46,196 nt of DNA. It comes from Ramlibacter sp. (GTDB taxonomy: Bacteria; Pseudomonadota; Gammaproteobacteria; Burkholderiales; Burkholderiaceae_C). Positions within the stretch are counted from its first letter, which is position 1, and each line of letters starts with the position of its first letter. This document shows positions 35,142 to 44,039 of this stretch, in pieces. A model generated the notes under the pieces. The model made no database searches, was not told where the DNA came from, and saw nothing but the letters and a program-made list of their open reading frames with translations. The translations under genes were made by a program, and so were the position numbers. The stretch is taken from NCBI GenBank assembly GCA_029237735.1, contig JAQZBU010000112.1:1-46196 (forward strand), given 5' to 3'.

Positions 35142-35727
35142 AGCCAATTTGCAAAAGGGGCAGAGAGTCTTCATTCAGGCGGGCTCTGGCGGGGTGGGCA
35201 CCTTTGCCATCCAGTTGGCCAAACACCTGGGCGCGACCGTCGCTACGACAACGAGCGCCGCCAATGTCGCGCTGGTGAAGAGCCTGGGTGCGGACGTTGT
35301 CGTCGACTACAAGACGCAGGATTTCGAAGATGTCTTGCGAGACTACGACGTCGTCCTGAACAGCCAGGATGGCGAGACACTCGAAAAGTCCCTGCGTGTG
35401 CTCAAGGCCGGCGGCAAGCTCATCTCCATCTCAGGGCCGCCTGATCCGCAATTCGGCCAGGAGATCGACGCACCCGCTTTCGTGAAACTGGTCATGCGGC
35501 TGCTGAGCTCGGGCATCAGGCGAAAGGCAAGGAGCCGCGGGGTCGGCTATTCGTTCCTCTTCATGAAGGCGAGCGGAAGCAAGCTGCGCGAGATCACCCG
35601 TCTCTTCGACGCGGGCGTGATTCGGCGCGTGATCGATCGTGTCTTCGCGTTCGAGTCGACCAACGAAGCCCTTGCCTACGTCGAAGCGGGACGAGCGAAG
35701 GGCAAGGTCGTCGTGAAGGTCAAGTGA
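35142..35727 (+). pseudogene. Zinc-type NADP-dependent quinone oxidoreductase, C-terminal fragment
   Basis: The last ~194 residues of an MDR-superfamily (QOR-type) enzyme are present. They run from NLQKGQRVFIQAGSGGVGTFAIQLAKHLGA, which holds the NADPH-binding motif, to AYVEAGRAKGKVVVKVK. The N-terminal catalytic GroES-like part (~140 residues) is absent. The upstream DNA is a TetR fragment in a different frame. Both partners lost adjoining parts, which points to one deletion of several hundred bases that removed a TetR C-terminus and a QOR N-terminus. It is unlikely to make an active protein. Confidence 0.8.
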
Positions 35728-35819
35728 GTTTGTTTCAGTTACCCCTCTTTGGAGATTCCCATGAAACAGCAGGCAGGCCGAGCTACCTGCCACAGGCGAC
35801 TTGAGGCTCCGATAGCCGC

Positions 35820-36125
35820 TCAACTCAGCATGGCCGCCACGCCCGCAAGTGACACCACGACAACGCAGACTGCGCAACCCGCCATGATGCCGGGCCTGGC
35901 TCTGCCAGGTGTCCTGGCCAGTTGGCGGCGTCGCCCTTCTCCAATCAACAGCATCCCGCCGGAAATCGCGAGGAATGCGATGCCGAGGAATTCGAGGGGC
36001 CGATTGGCCGCGTTGAAACCAAGGCGAAGCACCAATAGAGCGTTGACGATCATCGCCAATCCCGTCCGGCTCCATGCGAGAGCAGTGCGTTGGGCCTGAA
36101 GGCCCTGGTCACGGGTGTTCGTCAC
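35820..36125 (-). CDS. DUF202 membrane protein (YidG-like)
   Basis: This is a 101-residue protein with three hydrophobic segments (GLAMIVNALLVLRLGF, FLGIAFLAISGGMLLIGE and IMAGCAVCVVVVSLAGVAAML). It has the DUF202 signature LQAQRTALAWSRTGLAM near the N-terminus. Function is unknown. Its start overlaps the stop of the upstream DUF202 gene (ATGA), so they are translated together, as in the E. coli yidH-yidG pair. The gene is complete. It is last in a minus-strand operon that begins with the broken dmsB/dmsC-like genes. Confidence 0.88.
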   Translation of the reverse strand: MTNTRDQGLQAQRTALAWSRTGLAMIVNALLVLRLGFNAANRPLEFLGIAFLAISGGMLLIGEGRRRQLARTPGRARPGIMAGCAVCVVVVSLAGVAAMLS

Positions 36126-36481
36126 TGGCGAGACAGCACGATCGCCGCGCTTGCCGACAGCGCCAGAATGCAGATTGACAGGGCCGGCAAGAGCCTTGAA
36201 TACGGAAGCGGGTTGGAATGCCTCATCGCGATTTCATTGGCTTTCCAGCGCTGATAGGCGCCTGCGGCAAGCACTGCGGCAAGCAACGCCAGCGCAATGC
36301 TGGCACCGGCAATGAAGGCCGCCGGCTGGATGTGGGATGCGAACTCGTGCAAGAGAATCGCCCCTGCGAGAATTGCGAGCGCCGTTCTGACCCACGCCAG
36401 AAAAGTACGCTCGTTGGCCAGCGAGAAACGATAGTCCGGCTCTTCGCCCTGCTCGTGCCATTTTGGTTCTTGCGCCGGCAT
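36122..36481 (-). CDS. DUF202 membrane protein (YidH-like)
   Basis: This is a 119-residue membrane protein with the DUF202 motif RFSLANERTFLAWVRTALAILAG near residues 15-40 and two further hydrophobic helices (FIAGASIALALLAAVLAAGAY and LLPALSICILALSASAAIVL). The start at 36481 is chosen because it gives the family N-terminus and abuts the dmsC-like stop (TGATG). Function is unknown. It is translationally coupled on both sides. Confidence 0.9.
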   Translation of the reverse strand: MPAQEPKWHEQGEEPDYRFSLANERTFLAWVRTALAILAGAILLHEFASHIQPAAFIAGASIALALLAAVLAAGAYQRWKANEIAMRHSNPLPYSRLLPALSICILALSASAAIVLSRQ

Positions 36482-37291
36482 CAAGAAACCACCTGGTAGT
36501 AGAGATTCTGGGGATGGCGCGCCTGGGCGAAGAAGAACCACCGTTCGGCCAGGACACCCGCGATGTGAATCGGCACCGCCAGAAGCCATGCCGCGCCCCA
36601 CCCCCTCGTCACCGCCAGCGCCACGAGCGTTAGCGGCACCGCGAATGCGCACACCTGGAAGATGACTTTCATTCGCCGGAACGCCGCGATCGATGCGTGG
36701 TGAAAGAACGTGCCCGTGTCAGCCATGCGAGCGTCGTGACGGCGAGCGCCCAGGCCCCAGGCGCGCTGCGAATGCATGATGGCCCCAGGCAATGCCCAGC
36801 GCTCCCGCAAGAACCAGCCCCGACGCCAGCCCGATGAAGGTGTAGTTCACGATGGTCAACGGATGCGCCCACTCCTGGATGAACCGGATGCACGCGTAGA
36901 TCATGGCCGTGCAATACCAGAGCAGCGCGGACACGGCAATGACGGCCAGCGGAAGCAGCGCCGTGACGTCGCCGGGGCGCGCGGAGAACGTCAGCATGCC
37001 AGCCCACAATGCCACGAGCAGGATGAAGATCGGCAGCACGATGACTTCCCGCGACATCCAGGATGTGCGCCACATCATCGCGGCGCGCCAGGCTCGCATC
37101 GGACGCCCCAGGTGAAAGAAGGAAGCCACCAGCGAGACGATGGCGAGCGCCACCGTCACCCAGAGCGATCGCGCGAGGAACGCGTTGTCCAGGCCGGCGC
37201 CAAGGAGCTGCGAGATCGCAATGACCACGGCCAATCCCTGCGCGGCGCCAGCCAGCGTGGTGAAGACGATGATGGAGAGTGCGGGGTTCAT
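36481..37291 (-). pseudogene. DmsC/SoeC-type membrane anchor, frameshifted
   Basis: This is a polytopic anchor subunit of a molybdopterin oxidoreductase. The first ~170 residues (MNPALSIIVFTTLAGAAQGLAVVIA to ALGIAWGHHAFAARLG) are in one frame. AWALAVTTLAWLTRA continues in a second frame. The C-terminus (TGTFFHHASIAAFRRMKVIFQ to AERWFFFAQARHPQNLYYQVVS) is in a third. The first shift could be a single G lost from a G-run near 36752. The second shift seems to lack ~30 linker residues. The start overlaps the dmsB-like stop (ATGA). It is broken as given, by mutation or by sequence error. Confidence 0.8.
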
Positions 37292-37821
37292 CAGGTCTCC
37301 ATGACAGGTCCGGGGGCATCGGCATCATCGGCGGGCATCTGCAGGTGGCCGGTCTCTACGTCCATGCCTACGTCACGGCCGCTCACGCTCACCACCGCTC
37401 GCGGCAGGTAGTGATTGGCGGGCTGCGTTTCCCACTCGGGCATGAGCTGGTAGCCACCGCGCTCCCTGATGGCCTTCGAGACTTCGGAATTCGCATCCTT
37501 GATGTCGCCGAAGAGGCGTGCGCCGGTCGGGCACGCTTTCACGTAGGCAGGCTTCCTGTCTTGCGGCGGCAGCAGCTCATCGTAGATGCGGTCGACGCAC
37601 AGCGTGCACTTGGTCATGACCTTGCGCTCGGCGTCGAGCTCCCGTGCCCCGTACGGGCAGGCCCAGCTGCAATAGCTGCAGCCGATGCACTTGTCGTAGT
37701 CGACGAGGACGATGCCGTCCTCGGCTCGTTTGTAGCTGGCGCCCGTTGGGCACACCGGCACGCAAGGCGGCTCCTCGCAATGCAGGCAGCTCTTGGGGAA
37801 ATGAATCGTCTGCACCAGCAT
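37291..37821 (-). CDS. DmsB/SoeB-like 4Fe-4S electron-transfer subunit, N-terminus missing
   Basis: The frame from the ATG at 37821 has 176 residues. It contains three cysteine clusters: SCLHCEEPPCVPVCPTG, DKCIGCSYCSWACPYG and KCTLCVDRI followed by CPTGAR. Such subunits carry electrons from a molybdopterin catalytic subunit to the membrane anchor. The first ~60 residues, with the first Cys cluster, are absent, and no catalytic DmsA/SoeA gene is in the window. The C-terminus NHYLPRAVVSVSG resembles sulfite dehydrogenase (SoeB) or thiosulfate/DMSO reductase subunits. The ATG given is internal to the family alignment. Confidence 0.8.
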   Translation of the reverse strand: MLVQTIHFPKSCLHCEEPPCVPVCPTGASYKRAEDGIVLVDYDKCIGCSYCSWACPYGARELDAERKVMTKCTLCVDRIYDELLPPQDRKPAYVKACPTGARLFGDIKDANSEVSKAIRERGGYQLMPEWETQPANHYLPRAVVSVSGRDVGMDVETGHLQMPADDADAPGPVMET

Positions 37822-37829
37822 GCCTGCGC

Positions 37830-38132
37830 ATGGAACCAGTTCCGCGGCACCCCGTCATGCTGTCGCCGGTTTGCTGCGAGCCGGCCTGGGTGATCGACGA
37901 GGACGTGGCGCACATCACGCGCATCGCCAGGGCCATGCGCATGGTGGTGCCAGTCAACATCCTCGGCCTGCCGTCGTGCGCGGTGCCGGTGGGCAGCGAC
38001 GGCGGGCTTCCGCAAGGCGTCCAGCTGATCGGTGTCCGCTTTCGCGAGGACCTGCTGCTCGACGCCGCGCAGGCAATCGAAGACCGCGCACCGACCTCAC
38101 GCCCCATCGACCCGCGGGGGGACAAGCTTTAG
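37830..38132 (+). pseudogene. Amidase (AS family), C-terminal fragment
   Basis: About 100 residues match the end of amidase-signature enzymes: HPVMLSPVCCEPAW, RAMRMVVPVNILGLPSCAVPVG, GLPQGVQLIGVRFREDLLLDAAQAIE. The catalytic Ser-Ser-Lys core and about 370 N-terminal residues are absent. It lies head-to-head against the DmsB fragment, which has also lost its 5' end. The breakpoint is thus between ~37815 and 37830. It is not functional alone. Confidence 0.8.
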
Positions 38133-38281
38133 TCCACTGCCGTATTCCAGGCCGATCCCAAGGTACTCCGTTGGATGTACAGAAATAAAGCTAACCATCG
38201 CCTAAGCTCATCACCTCCGCGTACGGTGCCGCACATTGTCCCCGGTGCCTATCCCAAACAGCATGTCACGCTGCCGGTCGT

Positions 38282-38309
38282 GCAGGTCAGTCGCAGTAGC
38301 TGGACCTGC
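38282..38309. other. Inverted repeat in the leader of the repeat-protein gene
   Basis: GCAGGTC and GACCTGC are separated by 14 bases, about 30 bases before the ATG of the DUF5122/RTX gene. It could be a leader hairpin or an operator. The 206 bases between the amidase fragment and this gene hold nothing else I can name. Confidence 0.35.
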
Positions 38310-38338
38310 TTTGCTGACGGTCGTTAAGGAGATTTGAC

Positions 38339-41308
38339 ATGGCCACGCCTGTACTGAACGAATCATCCGCGCCCTCCCTCGGCAGCGTGCTGGAAGGCGC
38401 CACCAACCCCTCGGGCATCAGCATCGCCGACTTGGTAGTGGACGGCTCCATCACAGCCGATGGCGGCGTGGAAGCCATCGCCATCGAGGCGGTGAACACC
38501 AGCCTGGGGACTTGGCAGTACAGCCTGGACGCCGGTGCCACCTGGCTCACCATCCGCGCCGACTTGCTCAACAGCGGCACCAACACGCTGGGCCTGTTGC
38601 TGGGGCCGACCAACATGATCCGCCTGCTGCCGTTTGGCGACTTAAACGGCACCTTGGCGGACGGCATCACGTTCCGCGCCTGGGACACGAGTTCGGGCAG
38701 CGCCGGCAACTACGTGGTCACGACGCCCGGCTCGGGCGCCTTCAGCCTTGCCAGCGACACGGCCAGCATCACCGTCATCGCCGTCAACGACGCGCCCACC
38801 TTTGCGCCGGTGGCTGGCACCGGAATAGTTGTCACTGACTTCGGCAGCGCAAGCTACGACCAAGGCCTCAGCGTAGTCGTCCAGGCCGACGGCAAGATTC
38901 TGGTGGCGGGCCACAGCAACGCCGGCGGCTCCAGCGACTTCGCCGTGGCGCGCTACCTGGCTGACGGCAGACTGAACGGCGGCTTCGGTGTCGATGGCAC
39001 GGTCGTGACCGACTTCGGCAGCTCCTCATTGGACAGCGCTGCAAGCCTTACGTTGCAACCGGACGGCAAGATCGTGGTCGCGGGCTTTAGCGACATCGGC
39101 GACAACAACGACTTCGCCCTGGCGCGCTACACCGCCGACGGCAGCCTGGACGTCAGCTTCGGCAGCGGCGGCACGCTGGTGACCGATTTCAGCAACCCCG
39201 ACCACCTTGACACCAATGATGTTGCCAAAAGCGTCACCGTGGGGCCGGACGGCAAGATCTGGGTTGCCGGCTTCCGCGAAAAAAATGGAGACTACGACTT
39301 CGCCGTGGCGCGCTACAGCGCCAACGGCACCCCGGAAGTCATCTTTGGGGGCGACTTGGGCGGCTTCAACGACGTTGCCTATGGCGTCACCGTGCAGCCT
39401 GACGGAAAGGTACTAGTCGCAGGTTATAGCGACGGCATCGTCGATGGCGACGGTGTCTCCGACTCCAACTTCGCCCTTCAGCGCTACAAGGCCGACACCA
39501 CCCTGGACACTGACTTCGGCGTAGGGGGCACTTTAGTGACCGACTTCGGCGTCCAGACTCACGACCTCGGTTTTAGCGTCGTTGTGCAGCCAGACGGCAA
39601 GATCCTGGTCGCCGGCCATACCAACGGCGCCGGCGCCGACTTCGCCGTGATGCGTTACCTGTCTAACGGCAGCCTGGACACCAGCTTCGGTGGCGATGGC
39701 AAGGTCGCGATCGACTTTGGCCAAGGGGCCGATGAGTTTGGCCAAAGCCTCACCTTGCAGCCGGACGGCAAGATACTGGTCGCGGGTTACAGCTTCATCG
39801 AGGAAGGCCAAATTTTCGACTTCGCCCTGGCGCGCTACAACACCGACGGCAGCCTGGACACCGGCTTCAACGACACGGGTGTGCTCGTGACCGACATCGG
39901 CAATGGCACAGTTGACGAAGGGCTAAGCGTCACCGTGCAACCCGACGGCAAGATCGTCGTCGCCGGCTACAGCGCCATCGTCAGCAACGACCCCAAACCC
40001 GACTTCGCCATGGTCCGCTACAACGCCGATGGCAGCCTGGACACCACGTTCAACGGCGTGGCCACCGACACCCTGGGCGGCTCGGTGAACTACATCGAGA
40101 ACGCAGCAGCCGTGGTGCTCGACGCCAGCGTCGCTATCTACGACGCCGACCTGGCGGCTCTCGACGGCGCGGGCAACTACGCTGGCGCCAGCGTGATCCT
40201 CAGCCGCAATGCCGAAGCCAATGCCGAGGATCTGTTCTCAGCCCTGGGCAACCTCAGCTTCATCGACGGCGACGCCGTGCTCTCGGGCATCACCGTGGGC
40301 ACCGTCGAGAACGGCAACGGCCTGCTCGCCATCGCGTTCAACGTCAATGCCACCCAGGCGCGCGTGAACGAGCTGCTCTCCAGCATCGGCTACACCAACA
40401 GCTCCGACACGCCGCCGGCCAGCGTGCAGATCAACTGGAACTTCAGTGACGGCAACAGTGGCGCACAGGGCGCGGGTGGGGCGTTGGTTGCCCTCGGCAG
40501 CACCACGGTCAACATCACCGCTCTGGCCGAATTGCAAACCGGAACAGCCGGCAACGACACGTTGATCGGCACCACCATAGACGACGTCTTGTACGGTCTT
40601 GGCGGCAACGACAGCCTTTCCGGTCTGGCTGGCAACGATGTGCTCGACGGCGGCAGCGGACGCGACAACATGGCAGGCGGCGCGGACAACGACAACTATT
40701 GGGTGGACGACAGGCGAGACGTGGTCACCGAGTTGAGCAACGAGGGCATGGACGAGGTCTTTGCCAGCATCAGCTACACCCTCGGGGCGAATCTGGAATT
40801 CCTGACCCTGGTGGCAGATGCCGGCGCCATCAATGGCACGGGCAACGAACTGGACAACGGGCTCATCGGCAATTCGGCGGCAAACGTACTGGACGGCGGC
40901 GCCGGCATTGACACGATCTTTGGCGATGGCGGCAATGACACGCTGATCGGCGGCCTGGGCAGCGACTCGCTGGACGGCGGGGCCGGCCTCGACGCTTTCC
41001 GTTTCGACGCCGCGCTGGGCACCAACGTGGACACGATCGAAAACTTCGTGGTCGCCGATGACGTGATTCAACTCGACCGCGCCATCTTCACGACGCTGCC
41101 CAGGGTCAAGGGCAAGTTCGTCGTCACGGATGCTCAGTTTTTCATAGGCGCGGCCGCGAATGATACGAGTGACCGCATCATCTACAACGACCAGACCGGC
41201 GCCCTGTTCTATGACGCCGATGGCACGGGCGCGACAGCGGCGGTGCAGTTCGCCACGCTGGTCGACGTGGTCGGAACGCTGTCGGCAGCGGATTTCGCGG
41301 TGGTGTGA
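38339..41308 (+). CDS. Secreted DUF5122 (delta-60) repeat plus RTX calcium-binding protein
   Basis: This is a 989-residue protein with no N-terminal signal. Residues ~1-155 are a beta-sandwich-like region ending ITVIAVNDAPTF. From ~160 to 575 there are seven repeats of ~57-60 residues with the core VQPDGKILVAGxS and DFAxARYxxDGSLDTxFG, the delta-60/DUF5122 pattern. Seven copies suit a seven-bladed beta-propeller. A cadherin/VCBS-like stretch follows. After it come RTX nonapeptides (GTAGNDTLIG, YGLGGNDSLSG, LAGNDVLDGGSG, DGGNDTLIGGLGSD) and a C-terminal DAFRFD-DTIENF-type type I secretion region. It should be exported by a T1SS not present here. The ribosome site is TAAGGAGA. Function is unknown, perhaps adhesion or surface binding. 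Confidence 0.9.
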   Translation: MATPVLNESSAPSLGSVLEGATNPSGISIADLVVDGSITADGGVEAIAIEAVNTSLGTWQYSLDAGATWLTIRADLLNSGTNTLGLLLGPTNMIRLLPFGDLNGTLADGITFRAWDTSSGSAGNYVVTTPGSGAFSLASDTASITVIAVNDAPTFAPVAGTGIVVTDFGSASYDQGLSVVVQADGKILVAGHSNAGGSSDFAVARYLADGRLNGGFGVDGTVVTDFGSSSLDSAASLTLQPDGKIVVAGFSDIGDNNDFALARYTADGSLDVSFGSGGTLVTDFSNPDHLDTNDVAKSVTVGPDGKIWVAGFREKNGDYDFAVARYSANGTPEVIFGGDLGGFNDVAYGVTVQPDGKVLVAGYSDGIVDGDGVSDSNFALQRYKADTTLDTDFGVGGTLVTDFGVQTHDLGFSVVVQPDGKILVAGHTNGAGADFAVMRYLSNGSLDTSFGGDGKVAIDFGQGADEFGQSLTLQPDGKILVAGYSFIEEGQIFDFALARYNTDGSLDTGFNDTGVLVTDIGNGTVDEGLSVTVQPDGKIVVAGYSAIVSNDPKPDFAMVRYNADGSLDTTFNGVATDTLGGSVNYIENAAAVVLDASVAIYDADLAALDGAGNYAGASVILSRNAEANAEDLFSALGNLSFIDGDAVLSGITVGTVENGNGLLAIAFNVNATQARVNELLSSIGYTNSSDTPPASVQINWNFSDGNSGAQGAGGALVALGSTTVNITALAELQTGTAGNDTLIGTTIDDVLYGLGGNDSLSGLAGNDVLDGGSGRDNMAGGADNDNYWVDDRRDVVTELSNEGMDEVFASISYTLGANLEFLTLVADAGAINGTGNELDNGLIGNSAANVLDGGAGIDTIFGDGGNDTLIGGLGSDSLDGGAGLDAFRFDAALGTNVDTIENFVVADDVIQLDRAIFTTLPRVKGKFVVTDAQFFIGAAANDTSDRIIYNDQTGALFYDADGTGATAAVQFATLVDVVGTLSAADFAVV

Positions 41309-41331
41309 CGTGGGGGGATCAGGCTCGGGGA

Positions 41332-43428
41332 TTACGGCTTCAATACCGTGATACGCGTGCCGTCGCTGTCGCCGTCCGGATCGTGGTTGCCGCTTGGTTG
41401 ATAAGTGAGCGCGCCGCTCACGTTGGTGATGGTGAAGGTCGCACTGTTCTTGCGCTTGGCGATGTTGCCGCTGGCCACATAGCACTGGCCAGTCGTGCCG
41501 GTGGTGCAGGAAGAATTCCCGCTATAGCCGCCGCTCCACACACCGCTGACCGTGGCACCCGACACCGGTACTGGGACCTGGCCCGCATCGTGCGCCGCAT
41601 GCACCGTCATCGTGATCGTTGCGTTCCACCCAGTCTTGTTGCCGGTCCTGCTTGCATCCAAGTCTCCCACGTGCACGATGGGATTGGGATTGCCGGCGAC
41701 GCCCGCGAGCGGGCCGGTCGAAAGGTCGAGGAAGAAGCTTCCGCCCTTGCCCATGTTTCCGCTGTCCGCGGCCGGGTACACCTCGATCCTGTAGGTTCCC
41801 GCCACGGTTGGCATCGCGTGCACCGTTTCCTGGCGGCCGATGCCGCCGCATTCGTCGTCGGCCAGACAAGTGCTGTCGGCCAACAGCACTCCGTTGGGGT
41901 CGATCAGCCTTGCCTCGAGGTCGGGGTCCCACTGCGCGGACCAGCAGAAGCCGAAAAACAGCGTGCATTTTGCCTGGCCGTTGATGGTGATCGTGGCGCC
42001 AATGGGGATGCCGAGGTCGGCCTGGCCAATGGCGAACGGGAAGGTCCACATTCCGTTAGTCGGCACGCTGGCGGAAACGCGCTGGTAAGCCGGGAAAGCG
42101 GTCGGCGCATATCCTGAGATGCCCTTGGCTAACGCCACAAACGCGTAGCCGTCGATGAGCCCCGCACCCCAGTCATTGTCCTTGCCGACAGGGCCGCGGT
42201 CCTGGGCCGTGAGTTCGAGATTCTCCCGCACAACTGCGGGGGACAGCTGTGGGTTCGCCTGGAGCGCCAATGCGACCGTCCCGGCTACGAACGGCGTGGC
42301 CATCGATGTCCCGCTGTACGCGACGTAACCGCTGCCGGTGCCCGCCTTCGCCGCCGTGATGCTGTGACCGGGGGCGCAGATGTCCGGCTTGATGAGGTTG
42401 TCCAGCGTCGGTCCCCGGCTGGAAAAGTGCGTCAAGTAAATCCCCTCCGAGTGGTTGGGCGATCCGACCGGAGCCGACCGCTCTGCGCATGCCGCAACGG
42501 TGATGGCTCGGGCCGCCGCCCCGGGCGAGCCCACCGTCCCCGGCTCATCGCCCGAATTGCCCGCCGCAACCACTACTACCCGGCCCTGATCCGCGGCCGC
42601 ATTGGCTGCCTGGCTCAGTGCGTCCTTTCCGTCGGAAGGCTCGGACGAGCCGAGGCTCATCGAAATGATGTGGGCGCCCTGGTCCACACACCATTGGATT
42701 CCGGCGATCACCTGGCTTTCCGGCCCGGAGCCGGACTGGTCCAGCACCTTGGCGGCATGAATCGCGACGCCGGAAGCCACTCCCTTGTACTTGTCGGCCC
42801 CTGAGCCGCCCACGCCGTCGCCGAACGCGATCGACGCCACGTGGGTGCCGTGGCCGTGGTCGTCATACGCGGGGCCCTGGTAACTGGCATTGGTCGCATC
42901 GAAAAAGGCCACGACATTGGTCAACTGCTCATGGTTCGGATCGACACCGGTATCGACGATGCATCCCTTGATGCCTGCTCCACTCACCCCGAAGCCCACG
43001 CGGGCCGCATCGATACCGAAGTCAGGGCGGGCGGCGTCGAGCTTGACCGAGACGGGAAAATCCTCCTCGATTCTGAACACCCCCGGTTGCCCGGCGAGCG
43101 CCCTGATCTGGGCTGCTGTCATGTTGGCGGAAAAGCCGTTGATGATTTTGAACTCACGGTGGAGCACGAAAAAACCCACCGACTGGCGTGCGGCCGCTGC
43201 ATTGCCCGGGCCGCTGTAGGTGACGATGACACGTAAGAGGTCGCCTGGACGGGTTGCTGCCATGGTTGCCTGCAAGCCGTCTGAAACCCGATCGCCATCG
43301 CGATCGATGAGGTGCGCACGTCGGGCAGCATTGGTGCCCGGTCCGGAGACGGAGGATTCGGGCAGCCGCGCCGCCGAGATGGAGGAGACAAAAAATCCCA
43401 GGCAAACCAGCAGGGCGACATGGCGCAT
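41332..43428 (-). CDS. Secreted subtilisin-like serine protease (S8)
   Basis: This is a 698-residue subtilase. It has a signal peptide (MRHVALLVCLGFFVSSISA), an I9-like propeptide (~60-128, with HREFKIINGFSANMT and FRIEEDFPV), and then the catalytic domain. The triad is Asp159 in CIVDTGVD, His193 in HGHGTHVAS and Ser375 in YSGTSMATPFVAG, and the oxyanion Asn is in AAGNSGDEP. The C-terminal ~240 residues form beta-rich, PPC-like domains with several Cys (CTLFFGFCW, CLADDECGG) and an Ig-like tail. It is convergent with the repeat-protein gene, 23 bases away. The ribosome site GGGAGATAC precedes the ATG. Confidence 0.95.
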   Translation of the reverse strand: MRHVALLVCLGFFVSSISAARLPESSVSGPGTNAARRAHLIDRDGDRVSDGLQATMAATRPGDLLRVIVTYSGPGNAAAARQSVGFFVLHREFKIINGFSANMTAAQIRALAGQPGVFRIEEDFPVSVKLDAARPDFGIDAARVGFGVSGAGIKGCIVDTGVDPNHEQLTNVVAFFDATNASYQGPAYDDHGHGTHVASIAFGDGVGGSGADKYKGVASGVAIHAAKVLDQSGSGPESQVIAGIQWCVDQGAHIISMSLGSSEPSDGKDALSQAANAAADQGRVVVVAAGNSGDEPGTVGSPGAAARAITVAACAERSAPVGSPNHSEGIYLTHFSSRGPTLDNLIKPDICAPGHSITAAKAGTGSGYVAYSGTSMATPFVAGTVALALQANPQLSPAVVRENLELTAQDRGPVGKDNDWGAGLIDGYAFVALAKGISGYAPTAFPAYQRVSASVPTNGMWTFPFAIGQADLGIPIGATITINGQAKCTLFFGFCWSAQWDPDLEARLIDPNGVLLADSTCLADDECGGIGRQETVHAMPTVAGTYRIEVYPAADSGNMGKGGSFFLDLSTGPLAGVAGNPNPIVHVGDLDASRTGNKTGWNATITMTVHAAHDAGQVPVPVSGATVSGVWSGGYSGNSSCTTGTTGQCYVASGNIAKRKNSATFTITNVSGALTYQPSGNHDPDGDSDGTRITVLKP

Positions 43429-43606
43429 TTTGTATCTCCCTATTTCTTGGCCGCACCAAAAGTTTCAGAATAGTTTGGGAACCCGCAAATTCAAGAATGG
43501 CGTCTACCGTGCTGCGGATGGGCTCGTTGTCGAGGTCGAGCCGGCGATCGAGATACTGAGGCCGAAAACCTAATGGACTGGGCCAACCTTTGGCGTTCCG
43601 GGCAGC

Positions 43607-43634
43607 AAAAAGCCCAACCGAGAATGGTTGGGCT
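43607..43634 (-). terminator. Intrinsic terminator of ssrA
   Basis: On the minus strand AGCCCAACC/GGTTGGGCT pairs perfectly (9 bp, 6-base loop) and is followed by a T-run. It lies 10 bases beyond the tmRNA 3' end. Confidence 0.88.
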
Positions 43635-43643
43635 TTATGTGTA

Positions 43644-44029
43644 TGGTGGAGCTGGCGGGAATTGAACCCGCGTCCGCAAGCCTTCTTCGCACAGTTCTAC
43701 ATGTGTAGCCGTCTGGTTAAGTCTCGCCTCCTGGACCGCGCAGCGGCACGCAATCCAGAACGCCAGTCACCTATTTTCTCGTCCCACGCCAAGTGACCCG
43801 GCGCAAGACCAGCCTATGAAATTATCTTTGCAGCCGGGAGCCCTTAACTTGCGCTAAAGACCCCTTGCCCAGCCCATAGGCCTGCTGTTGCAAAGCTCAC
43901 CGGCAATTAAGCGGCGAGTGCGAAACGTTCGTCGTTTGCAGTTACTTTTTTTGAATCTGTTTTACGAGCACATTCAGCTCGACATGCCCTGCCGCGCGTC
44001 CGAACCCACGTCGAAACCAGTGCAGCCCC
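43644..44029 (-). ncRNA. ssrA: Transfer-messenger RNA
   Basis: The 386-base one-piece tmRNA rescues stalled ribosomes. The 5' end GGGGCTGCACTGGTTTCGACG and the 3' end with the T-arm GGTTCAATTCCCGCC and CCA (complement of 43644-43646) form the tRNA-like domain. The tag reading frame at 43907-43939 translates from the GCA resume codon to ANDERFALAA and a TAA, a beta-proteobacterial tag. The CCA is encoded. The gene follows gph on the same strand and has a terminator after it. Confidence 0.97.
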
Positions 44030-44039
44030 AAGAACCTGT

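Noticed and set aside
35749-35819. A small gene beginning MKQQAGRATCHRRLEAP with a good ribosome site
   Set aside because: It soon runs into the antisense of the DUF202 gene with no known pattern; it is probably only the severed start of a lost gene.
38820-40060. Regular repeats that might look like a CRISPR array
   Set aside because: The periodicity is ~175 bases, imperfect, in frame, and encodes DUF5122 protein repeats. No CRISPR array or cas gene was seen.
41305-42117. Plus-strand open frames over the subtilase gene
   Set aside because: They are antisense to conserved subtilase sequence and lack ribosome sites or family features.
43644-43680. A tRNA-like T-arm and CCA end
   Set aside because: It is the 3' tRNA-like domain of the tmRNA, not a separate tRNA; the 5' half and tag frame are present.
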